Assembly (NCBI GenBank): GCA_946807835.1
Contig: OX327683.1
Span: 9,925,001-9,989,000, forward strand
From: Ailanthus altissimus
Taxonomy: Eukaryota > Streptophyta > Magnoliopsida > Sapindales > Simaroubaceae
Length of the DNA stretch: 64,000 nucleotides
Direction: 5' to 3'
Part shown: positions 34,447-45,445 of the stretch, one piece after another
Layout of the letters: each line of letters begins with the position of its first letter
Position numbering within the stretch: the stretch's first letter is position 1
The notes under the pieces: model-generated
Databases searched by the model: none
What the model was told of the DNA's origin: nothing
The model's input: the letters and a program-made list of their open reading frames with translations, nothing else
Position numbers and translations under genes: made by a program

Positions 34447-36740
34447 AGCTCTTTTTGATCTCTTTACTTCTTTTTTCTCTTTCTCCACAACAAACAGCTT
34501 CTCTTTCTTCTTTGTTTTAGTGCTACTTTGCTTATTTTCGTATTTCTATAGAACAAAGAGCACTTCTTTATGTATGGTAGCAGTACTATTTTTCTTCTTT
34601 TTCTTTTTCTAAAGAACAGATAGCTGTTCTTTCTGGCTCGTTTTAATGCAATTATTTCAGGAATGGGATTAGTATACTTAGCTATTGATTTTATTAGTTT
34701 AAGCAATTGTTTCTTGATTATTTTTAAATTTTTTGATACTAGCATAGTTATTCTTAATAAGAATTATTTTTCATGTTTTTCTCTTTCGACACAACAAAAA
34801 ACTTTTCTTTTTGGCAGGTTTTAGTGCTTTTTTTGTCTTTCTACAAAACAAATATGTCTTGATAAGAATTGTTTTCTTGATTATTTTAAATATTTTGATA
34901 CTAGCATAGTTATTCTTAATAAGAATTATTTTTCTAGATGGGAGACTTCGTTGGGTATTGTCACTGTTTTAATGCTTGCAATTGCTTTCCATGTTTTTCT
35001 CTTTCTACACAACAAACAGTTTTTCTTTTTGACTGGTTAAAGTGTTTTTTCCTTCTCTTTGTCTTTCTGCAGAATAAATAGGTCTTCTTTCTATACGATT
35101 ACAGTGCTAGTTTTTTAATTTTCTCTTTCAAAAGAACAAATAGCTTTTCTTTCTAGCTGATTTTAGTGCTATAACTTCAGGTATGTCATTAGTATACTTA
35201 GCTATTGATTTTATTAGTTTAAACAAATTTTTTCTTTATTATTTTTAAAAATATTTATACTACGAGTTAATCTTAATAAGAATTATTTTTTTGGATTAAA
35301 GACTTTGTTGGGTATTGTCATTATTTTTAGTGCTTGCAATTGCATTCCTTCTTTTTCTCTTTCTACACAACAAACAACTTTTCTTTCTGCCTTGTTTTAG
35401 TGCTATTTTCCTTCTTTTTTTCTTTCTACAGAACAAAGAGCTCTTCTATCTGTATGGTAGCAGTACTATTTTTTTCCTTTTCTTTTTCTAAAGAACAGAT
35501 AGCTCTTCTTTCTGGGCGGTTTTAGTGCTATTACTTCAGGAATGGGATTAGTATACTTAGCTATTGATTTTATTAGTTTAAGCAATTGTTTCTTGATTAT
35601 TTTTAAATGTTTTGATACTAGAATAGTTATTCTTAATAAGAATTATTTTTCATGTTTTTCTCTTTCGACACAACAAACAACTTTTCTTTCTGGCAGGTTT
35701 TAGTGCTTTTTTCGTCTTTCTACAGAACAAATATGTCTTTTTTCTGTCTAGTTGCAGTGTTATTTTTCTCTTTGAACAAAACAAAAAGCTCTTCTTTCTG
35801 GTTGGTTTTAGTGCTATTACTTTAGGAATGTCATTAGTATACTTAACTATTGATTTTATTAGTTTAAGCAACTTTTTTCTTTATTATATTTTTAAAAAAT
35901 ATATACTACGATAGTTATTCTTAATAAGAAGTTTTTTTTGGATGGGAGACTTTCTTGGGTATTGTCACTATTTTTAGTGCTTGCAATTGCTTTCCTTTTT
36001 TTTCTTTCTCACAACAAACAGCTTTTCTTTCTGGCTGGTTTAAGTGCTATTTTCCTTCTTTTTGTCTTTCTACAGAACAAAGAGCTCTTCTTTCTGTCTG
36101 GTTGTAGTGTTATTTTACTCTTTCTACACAACAAACAACTTTTCTTTCTACCTTGTTTTAATGTTATTTTCCTTCTTTTTGCCTTTCAACAGAACAAAGA
36201 GCGCTCCTTTTTGTCTCGTTGCAGTGTTATTTTTCTCTTTCGATAGAACAAATAGATCTTTTTTCTGGCTTGTTTTGGTGCTATTACTTCAGGAATATGA
36301 TTAGTATACTCAGTTGTTGATTTTATTAGTTTAAACATTTGTTTTCTTTATTATTTTTAAAAAGTTTTATACGAGGATAGTTATTCTTAATAAGAATTAT
36401 TTTTCTAGATGGAAGACTTTGTTGAGTATTGTCATTGTTCTTAGTGGTCGCAATTGCTTTCCTTCTTTTCTTCTTTCACAACAACAAACAACTTTTTTTT
36501 CTGGCTGGTTTTAGTGTTAGTTTCCTTCATTTTTTCTTTCTACAGAACAAATAACTCTTCTTTCTGTGTGGTTACAGGTTATTTTTCTTCTTTGTCTCAT
36601 TCTATAGAACAAATAGCTCTTCTATCTGGTTGCTTTAGTGGTATTACTTCACGTATGTGATTAGTATACTCAGCTATTGATTTTATTAGTTTAAGGAAAA
36701 TATTTCTTTATTATTTTTACAATTTTTGATACGAGGATAT
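34447..36740 (+). repeat. module A block
   Basis: Junctions near 34757, 34920, 35278, 35637, 35929 and 36392. The short 163-bp first step marks an internal deletion after AAATATGTCTT (34860). Confidence 0.82.
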
Positions 36741-36868
36741 TAAAATTATTATATTAAAAGAATAATCAAATAAACACATATTCAGATGGTAAAATAGAAG
36801 GTTGAAATAAAATCAACAACTTTAGTGATAAATTATATTTAGGATATTTTTTGTTTCAAAAGTTCTTA
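36741..36868 (-). repeat. inverted module B remnant
   Basis: AAAAGAATAATCAAATAAACAC to AGGATATTTTTTG is module B in reverse, as at 24284-24413, without the C and A parts. It is flanked by the same TTAAAATTATTATATTA word. Confidence 0.75.
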
Positions 36869-36997
36869 GTGCTATTACTTCAAGTATGTCATTAGTATAC
36901 TTAGCTATTGATTTTATTAGTTTAGGCAACTTTTTTCTTTATTATTTTTAAAAATATTTATACTACGATAGTTAATCTTAATAAGAAATATTTTTTG
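36869..36997 (+). repeat. module A unit, left half (split by solo LTR)
   Basis: Unit spacer with its junction near 36983; it resumes at 38009 after the insertion. Confidence 0.8.
36993..36997. repeat. target site duplication TTTTG, left copy
   Basis: Directly precedes TGTTGCGG; repeated at 38009-38013. Confidence 0.8.
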
Positions 36998-38008
36998 TGT
37001 TGCGGATATCACGCCATGCACTTCAATTTGACACCCCTATGGCATCAACTAAGCCACAACCTTGATACCCCTTTTACTCTATGCGCAGCGGAAAATCATA
37101 ACTTGATACCATAAGAAAGAACACATAAGATTAACACACCAATAAAGATAAAGAAAACAAACCAATCAACAAGACACAAGATATACGTGGTTCGACCCAA
37201 AATTGCCTACGTCCACGAAGGATCCATGATCCAGCTTCTTACTATTAAAATAGATCACTAAGTATCTTCTTACATCATCAATGATCCCACAAGACCCTTT
37301 AGTATCTCCCATAGAGATCTCTAAGCATCTACCTTTGATCACCATGACTCCCTAAGACCTCTTAGTATCTCCTCATAAGAGATTTTTACAAGGAACACAA
37401 GAATAGCCCAAGTATCTAAGCCAAAAGGATCTATGGTGTTTCTCTTTTATTCACTCAAAGAACCTAAAGAAGAAAACACCCCAAAGGTTACACCCTAGTA
37501 CACCACGCACTTAGTGCCAACCTAGCTCCTCTATTCTCTCTTATGGTTACATCTTGAAACCTTAGATGCTTAATCTTAAACAAAGGTTTACAAGTGTTTA
37601 TAAAGGGTGTATTTCGTGCCTACTAATCCTATTCCTTGTTAGAGTAAGAGTCCACTTGTTTTGGAAGTCCAAAACTTCCCAAAACTTGAAATCCTGAACC
37701 AAAACGGACATCCTGACACTTCTGGGCGCTGCGACGCTGGCCCTTCTCGTGCCCATCGCCGTGGCACTGGTCTTCTGTATTGAACGCCGAAGCGCTCAGC
37801 CCTAGACGCTACGGCGCTGAAAGCTCTCTCGCGATTTCTTCATTTTCTTTGCATCTTCAAGTCCCGTTTCACTTCCCCCTTTGTGTCCCACACGTCCCAG
37901 ACTTATCTATACATGTGCCATACGTTCTAGACTTCTTATGACTCTCCACTTTGGTATTCATCTCAATTCTTGTCCAACCAAGATTGTTGAATCACCAATT
38001 TTCCAACA
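36998..38008. mobile_element. solo LTR, 1011 bp
   Basis: Begins TGTTGCGG and ends TTCCAACA, with TTTTG on both sides and no internal region. It interrupts an A unit exactly where intact units read TTTTTTTGGATGGGAG (compare 24520-24540). The interior has the ACGTGGTTCGACC and CCTACGTCCACGAAGG words common near the ends of plant copia-type LTRs, and a GC-rich stretch at 37725-37830 that stands out from the AT-rich surroundings. A solo LTR arises when the two LTRs of an element recombine. Superfamily and direction are uncertain. Confidence 0.85.
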
Positions 38009-38013
38009 TTTTG
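38009..38013. repeat. target site duplication TTTTG, right copy
   Basis: Directly follows the CA end of the solo LTR. Confidence 0.8.
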
Positions 38014-41000
38014 AATGGGAGACTTTGTTTGGTTTTGTCACTATTTTTAGTGCTTTTTATTGCTTTCCTTCTTTTTCTCTTTCTGCACAACAAACAGCTT
38101 TTCTTTCTGGTTGGTTTAAGTGCTAGTTTACTTTTTTTTTTGTCTTTCTACAGAACAAAGAGCTCAACTTTCTGTCTAGTTGCAGTGTTATTTTTCTTCT
38201 TTTACTCTTTCTACAAAACAAATAGCTCTTCTTTTCTGGCTGGTTTTAGTGTTATTACTTTAGGTATCTGAATAGTATACTTAACTATTGATTTTATTAG
38301 TTTAAGTAATTTTTTTCTTGATTATTTTAAAATTTTTTGTTACGAGGATAATTATTCTTAAAAAGAATTATTTTTCTAGATAGAAGACTTTGTTAAGTAT
38401 TGTCTTTGTTTTTAGTGGTTGCAATTGCTTTCCTTGTTTTTCTCTTTCTCCAGCACAAAAAACTTTTCTTTTCAGCTGGGTTTAGTGCTACTTTCCTTCT
38501 TTTTGTTTTCCTACAGAACAAAGAGCTCTTTTTTCTGTCTGGTTGTAGTTCGATTTTTTTTATTTTTCTCTTTCTATAGAACAAGTAGCTCTTCTTTTTG
38601 GCTGGTTTTAGTGCTATTACTTCAGGTATATGATTAGTATATTTAGCAATTGATTTTATTAGTTTAAGTAATTTTCATCTTGATTATTTTTAAATGTTTT
38701 GATACTAGGATAGTTATTATTAATAAGAATTATTTTTCTTGATGGGAGACTTTTGTTAGGATTTCTAACTGATTTTAGTGGTTGTAATTGCTTTCCTTCT
38801 TTTTCTCTTTCTCCACAACAAACAGATTTTCTTTCTAGCTGGTTTCAGGTCTATTTTCCTTCTTTTTGTCTTTTTATAGAACAAAGACCTCTTCTTTTTA
38901 TCTGGTTGTAATTCTATTTTTCTTTTTCTTTTATCACTTTCTACAAAAAAAAATAGCTCTTCTTTCTAGCTGGTATTAGGGCTATTACTTCATATGTATG
39001 ATTAGTATACTCAGCTATTGATTTTATTAGTTTACGCAACCTTTTTCTTTATTAATTTTAAAAATATTTATACTACGATAGTTAATCTTAAAAAGAATTA
39101 TTTTTTGGATGGGAGACTTTGTTGCGTATTGTCACTGTTTTTAGTGCTTGCAATTGCTTTCCTTCTTTTTCTCTTTCTACACAACAAACAACTTTTCTTT
39201 CTGGTTGGTTTAAGTACTATTTTCCTTATTTTTCTCTTTCAACAGAACAAATAGCTCTTCTTTCTGGCTAGTTTTAGTGCTATTATTTCAGGTATGTCAT
39301 TAGTATACTTAGCTATTGATTTTATTAGTTTAAGCAACTTTTTTCTTTATTACTTTTAAAAATATTTATACTACGATAGTTAATCTTAATAAGAATTTTT
39401 TTTTTGGATTAAAGACTTTGTTGGGTATTGTCACTGTTTTTAGTGCTTGCAATTGCTTTCCTTCTTTTTCTCTTTCTACACAACAAATAGCATTTCTTTC
39501 TAGCTGGTTTAAGTGTTATTTTCCTTATTTTTGTCTTTCTACAGAAAAAAGAGCTCTTCTTTCTTTCTGGTTGTAGTGTTATTTTTCGTATTTTTCTCTT
39601 TCTATAGAACAAATATTTATACTACGATAGTTAATCTTAATAAGAATTATTTTTTTGGATTAAAGACTTTGTTGGGTATTGTGACTGTTTTTAGTGCTTG
39701 CAATTGCTTTCCTTCTTTTTCTCTTTCTACACAACAAATAGCATTTCTTTCTAGCTGGTTTAAGTGCTATTTTCCTTATTTTTGTTTTTCTACAGAAAAG
39801 AGAGCTTTTTTTTCTTTCTGGTTGTAGTCTTATTTTTCATATTTTTCTCTTTCTACAGAATAAATATATCTTCTTTCTGACTTGTTTTGGTGCTATTACT
39901 TTAGGAATATGATTAGTATACTCAGATATTGATTTTATTAGTTTAAGCAATTTTTTTCTTGATTATTTTTAAATTTTTTGATACGAGGATAGTTATTCTT
40001 AATAAGAATTATTTTTCTAGATGGATGTCTTTGTTGAGTATTGTCACTGTTTTCAGTGGTTGCAATTGCTTTCCCTAATTTTCTATTTCTCCACAGCAAA
40101 AAGTTTTTCTTTCTGGCTGGTTTTAGTGCTATTTTCCTTCTTTTTGTCTTTCTACAAAACAAAAAGCTCTTTTTTTTGTCTGGTTGCAGTGCTATTCTAC
40201 TTCTTTTTCTCTTTCTACGGAACAAATCACCATTTTCTCTTGTTGGATTTAATGCCATTACTTTAAGTATGTGATTAGTATACATAGCTATTGATTTTAT
40301 TAGTTTAAGCAAATTTTTTCTTTATTACTTTTAAAAATATTTATACTACGATAGTTAATCTTAATAAGAATTTTTTTTTGGATGAGAGACTTTGTTGGGT
40401 ATTGTCACTGTTTTTAGTGCTTGCAATTGCTTTCCTTCTTTTTCTCTTTCTACACAACAAATAGCTTTTCTTTCTAGCTGGTTTAAGTATTATTTTCCTT
40501 ATTTTTGTCTTTCTACAGAACAAAGAGCTCTTCTTTCTTTTTGGTTGTAGTGTTATTTTTCTCTTTCTACAGAACAAATAGATCTTCTTTCTGGCTTATT
40601 TTGGTGCTATTACTTTAGGAATGTGATTAGTATACTCAGCTATTGATTTTATTAGTTTAAGCCATTTTTTTCTAGATTAGTTTTCAAATTTTGATACTAG
40701 GATAGTTATTCTTAATAAGAATTAATTTTCCAAATCGGAGACTTTGTTGAATATTATCACTGTTTTTAGTGGTTGCAATTGCTTTCCTTTCTAGCTAATT
40801 TTAGTGTTCCTTTCTTTCTTTTTATCTTTCTACAAATTAATTAGCTCTTCTTTCTGTCTGGTTGTAGTGCTATTTTTCTTCCTTTTTCTTTTTCTACAGA
40901 ACAAATAGCTCTTGTGTTTGGCTAGTTTTAGTAATATTACTTCAGGAATGGGATTAGTATACTTAGCTAATGATTTTATTAGCTTAAGCAATTTTTTTTT

Positions 41001-42805
41001 TGATTATTTTTAAATTTTTTGATACTAGCATAGTTATTCTTAATAAGAATTATTTTTCTGGATGGGAGACTTTGTTGGGTATTGTCACTGTTTTAGTGCT
41101 TGCAAATGCTTTCCATGTTTTTCTCTTTCTACACAACAAACAACTTTTCTTTCTAGCAGGTTTTAGTGCTTTTTCCTTCTTTTTGTCTTTCTTTCTATAT
41201 GGTTGCAGTGCTATTTTTCTTATTTTTCTATTTCAACAGAACAAATAGTTCTTCTTTCTTGCTGGTTTTAGTGCTATTACTTCAAGTATTTGATTAGTAT
41301 GCTTAGCTATTGATTTTATACTAGGATAGTTATTCTTAATAAGAATTATTTTTCTGGCTTTTAAATTTTGTTAGGTATTGTCACTATTTTTAGTGCTTGC
41401 AATTGGTTTCCTTCTTTTTGTCTTTCTACACAACAGTTTGTCTTTCTTGTTGGTTTTAGTGCTATTTCCCTTCTTTTTGTCTTTCTACATATCAAATAGC
41501 TCTTCTTTTTGTCTAGTTGCAGTGCTATTTTTCTTCTTTTTCTCTTTCTCCATAACAAATAGCTCTCCTCTCTAGCTTGTTTTGGTTCTATTACTTCAGA
41601 AATGTGATTAGTATACTCAGCTATTGATTTTATTAGTTTAAGCAATTTTTTTCTTTATTATTTCTAAAATTTTTTATACTAGGATAGTTATTCTTAATAA
41701 GAATTCTTTTTCTAGATTGAGAACTTTGTTGGGTATTGTCACTGTTTTAATGCTTGCATATGCTTTCCTTCTTTTTCTCTTTCTCAACAACAAACATCTT
41801 TTCTTTTTAGCTAGTTTTAGTGCTACTTGTCTTCTTTTTGTCTTTCTACAGAACAAAGAGCTCTTCTTTTTGTCTTGTTGCAGTGTTATTTTTCTTTTTT
41901 TTTTTCCACTTTCTATAAAATAAACAACTCTTCTTTTTGGTTGGTTTTAATGCTATTACTTAAGGTATGTAATTAGTATACTTAGCTATTGATTTTATTA
42001 CTTTAAACATTTTTTTTCTTGACTATTTTAAAAAAAATCATAATAGGATAGTTATTCTTAAGGAGACTTTGTTGGGTATTGACACTGTTTTTAGTGTTTG
42101 CAATTGCTTTCCTTCTTTTTCTCTTTCTCTACAACAAATGGCTTTTCTTTCTGCCTGGTTTTAGTGCTATTTTCCTTCTTTTTGTCTTTCTACGAAACAA
42201 AGAGCTCTTTTTTTTTTTTTTTCTGGTTGCAGTGTTATTCTTCTTCTCTTACTCTTTCTACAGAACATATAGTTATTCTTTCTTGCTGGATTTAATGCCA
42301 TTACTTTAGGTATCTGATTAGTATACATAGCTATCGATTTTATTAGTATAAGCAATTTTTTATTGATTATTTAAAAAATATTATACTAGGATAATTAATC
42401 TTAATAAGAAATATTTTTCTTGATGGAAGACTTTGTTGGGTATTGTCACTGTTTTAGTGCATGTAGTTGCTTTCCTTTTTTTCTCTTTCTACACAACAAA
42501 CAGTTTTTCTTTTTGGCTAGCTTTAGTGCTATTTTCCTTCTTTTTGTCTTTCTACAGAACAAATAGCCCTTTTTTCTATTTGGTTCTAGTGCTATTTTTT
42601 ATTTTTCTCTTTCTACAGAACAAATAACTCTTTTTTTTGGCTGGTTTTAGTGCTATTACTTTAGGTATATGATTGATATACTCAGCTAATGATTTTATTA
42701 GTTTAAGCAATTGTTTTCTTGATTAATTTTAAGGAAATTAACACTTGGATAGTTATTCTTAATAAGAATTTCTTTTTCTGGATGAGAGACTTTGTTACGT
42801 AATGT
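38009..42805 (+). repeat. module A block, the longest pure run
   Basis: Junctions near 38352, 38722, 39085, 39385, 39635, 40001, 40364, 40708, 41040, 41338, 41697, 42404 and 42757, with a damaged one near 42055. Spacings fall near 360, 300 and 250 bp, which shows the variable subrepeat number. At 39610 one unit has a deletion joined at AAATA. Best region for deriving a consensus. Confidence 0.87.
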
Positions 42806-43449
42806 ACATCTTTACATGTGAAGTGTTAAAAGGCTTTTACCATTTGGGTTATATTGAGTTGGAGGAAAGGAGATTTCAGGGTTTCGATAATCCAATTGGG
42901 TTTCTAGGATTAGGGTTTATTTGGCATTTTATTTTGTAAGTTCAGCTTATGAGGAAGATCAATTAGTTTCTTAATTAGTTTGTCTTATCTGGGTTCTTTG
43001 TATATGATAATTATTATTATTGACTTGCATATGCCTAACTCAGTCTATGCATTGAAACGTTTTGATTTCAAAGGCTCTTTTGAAGGCAATACAATTTATT
43101 TGAATTAAAGCGCAAAATGGGTTCCTTTTGATATGTATTATGCATTCAATAATATCTCTAAAATGTGGAGCTTTGATGATGTTTTACACTAAGGAGATAT
43201 CTGTCTTTTGCTACGGCATTGAGGTTGCAAGCAAGCTTAAGAATCAACACCTCATGATCAACTCTAAAAATAAATGTCAATGTGAAGTACTATAATTGAC
43301 CAAACTTCAATTGAAACCTCAAGCTGTGGATCAAATGTTGATTTAATTTCTATAATTGATCTGAGAGCTTAAACCTCTACGAAGGAAACAAAAATGAAAG
43401 AAAGTCACTGCTATACTAAAATTAGAGCCTGTGTTGAAAACCATGTTTG
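42806..43449 (+). repeat. module B, 5' half
   Basis: B from ACATCTTTACATG to AAAACCATGTTTG. Belongs to a segment repeated at 55804-56457, offset about 13.0 kb. Eight or so codons of the opening frame are lost in a deletion after GATAATCCAATTGG. Confidence 0.76.
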
Positions 43450-43757
43450 TCTTTCAATAGAACAAATAGCTCTTCTTTCTGGCTGGTTTTAGTGCTTTTA
43501 CTTCAGGTATGTGATCAATATACATAGCAATTGATTTTATTTGTTTAAGCAATTTTTTTATTGATTATTTAAAAAAAATTATACTAGGATAGTAATTCTT
43601 AATAAGAATTATTTTCGTGGATGGGAGACTTTGTTATCTATTGTCACTGTTTTTAGTGCTTCAATTGCTTCATTCTTTTTCTCTTTATACACAACAAACA
43701 ACTTTTCTTTCTCGCTGGTTTTAGTGCTATTTTCCTTCTTTTTGTCATTCTACAAAA
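43450..43757 (+). repeat. module A block, last before the non-array segment
   Basis: One junction near 43604. The array stops in mid-subrepeat at TTTGTCATTCTACAAAA. Confidence 0.8.
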
Positions 43758-45268
43758 AAATTCTAATACTATTAATCCGCTATCAATAGCACGACCGACA
43801 ATTATAAACACAATAACAACTACTAGATTATTTAAGTGAAACCTTATACGCAGCGTAAACGTATTAAGAGCCAATTACTATGCCCTAATATAGAATTTAA
43901 TTGTCAAACCCAAGTTCATCAATTTATTGTATTACACGATAATATATTATTAGTATGAAGTAATTCTACGAATTGGAAGATCAACCACACAGATTATATA
44001 TAGAGATAACAGAAAATCGAACATACTACAACATAAAAAAATATATGTGACTCGGCTAAATACGTCTATAACCACAGTAAATAAAATATTCGAGCCTATT
44101 TTATTGATTCTTGATGTTATTAGGATTACACAGAAACAACTTAAAGTTCAAATTATGAATTACACAATACACATTGTTTTTCCTCTCAATTTCGAAGCTC
44201 TCACAACTCTAAATGAAAGAGGGTATTTATAGAAGTACTCAATGCCCCAGTGTTCAAAATCGAATGTTGGGGCATTGGCTTGGAAAACGTGGCACTGGGC
44301 AAAATACAGCCTAGTGTTGCTGCGCTCTTTACCAGCGCTGTGACGTTGGCAACATCACTTCGAGCGTCGCGACACTCAATTCCTAGTGTCACGGCGCCCA
44401 GACTTGGGTTTAACCTACCCTGTTCTGCCACTATTATATTGCCCAATACGAATTTCTGGCTTGATTTTCGCTTTTGTTTCAACTTCAAATTTGTTCCCAA
44501 ATTAATCTCTAATTCAATGGCAATCAACTCATGATTTCAAATCACCAATTCAAATAAATCATATGAACGGATTTTCATACACAGAACTATAGAAACAGGA
44601 AAGGTAAAAATTGAAGAAGAAATTGCCAGCCATGCTATCATCCTTATAGGTTACTCTCGTTTTCAATCATTTCACGCATTTTGATAATGACTATATATGC
44701 TTTGTGGCCACCAATCACCTCATCTTGCATCTCATCATCCTTCCACAGCTTCAACACAAATACCTTCATTAAGTAGACGAGTAGAGGAACAAATAGAGAG
44801 CCCAAAAACTATTGGAAATCAGCTTATTAGCACTCATTTGACATCATTCACAAAACAAATGATCTACTATTTAATTATTAATTTGTTTATTTTCAGTTTT
44901 GAACAGAGTAGAAACAAGTTGATGTTGATAAATCTGCTTTTTGATTTGTATCCTCAAGAGTAAAGCCACTCAAACTCAGACTTCAATTTGGTTTGAATAA
45001 AAGATTTGCTAATAATGGTGAAAAATATTAAGTTGCGCTTGAGTAGTACAATAGGCATAATTCAGCTAAAATAAGTACTTGGCATTTTCTGCATGGATTT
45101 GGGATCCCATTGCGAGCAGATACATAAAAAGGAATAACTGAGTGTCAGTCACCACCATTCTGCAGATATATATTACTGAAGACCATTGAACTCAAATGGT
45201 AATCTCAGTGCACTAAACAAAAGCTTTGTCGAAGCGGAAGCACAAAAATAAATAATATAACTCAAGTG
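43758..45268. other. non-array segment, copy 1; possible LTR remnant
   Basis: No array modules. At 44200-44400 it has, on the minus strand, TATAAATAC followed by a CTCTTTCATT leader, plus a GC-rich patch (44320-44410) and an ACTCGGCTAAATACGTC word. Together these resemble a decayed minus-strand LTR, but no ends can be fixed. The segment is duplicated at 56769-58279 with about 2-3% differences. Confidence 0.5.
44697..44963 (+). CDS. unrecognised 88-codon ORF, copy 1
   Basis: Starts at a true ATG and has a balanced composition ([20 protein letters not shown] in the middle), unlike the low-complexity ORFs around it. The frame stays open in the duplicate at 57708. There is an intron-like T-rich stretch ending TTTTCAG inside the last third, so the ORF could be an exon fragment plus intron. 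No family recognised; it may be chance. Confidence 0.25.
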   Translation: MLCGHQSPHLASHHPSTASTQIPSLSRRVEEQIESPKTIGNQLISTHLTSFTKQMIYYLIINLFIFSFEQSRNKLMLINLLFDLYPQE

Positions 45269-45445
45269 TGAGAAATGTAAAGAGAGTATATTTCATTGTG
45301 AATGTAAACTGTACAATGGAGCCTTTATATAGGCTGTAACCTTATTACCAAATAGGAAAATAACATACATAAAAAAATAAAGTATATATGATAAGAGTAT
45401 AAATGAATTATTCCGGAATCATTCCAGAATTATTCTTTGATACCC
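45269..45445 (-). repeat. 3' LTR of truncated copia element, copy 1
   Basis: 177 bp from TGAGAAATG to the C run before the polypurine tract (minus strand TTTGAGGGGGGG). Contains CCTTTATATAGGC, which gives a TATA box on the minus strand. Matches 58280-58456 and 62621-62799. Confidence 0.82.

Noticed and set aside
44201..44534. Overlapping ORFs of 94-108 codons on opposite strands, conserved in the duplicate at 57218.
   Set aside because: Conservation is explained by recent duplication, and the position fits an LTR-like region with a TATA box and GC-rich patch.
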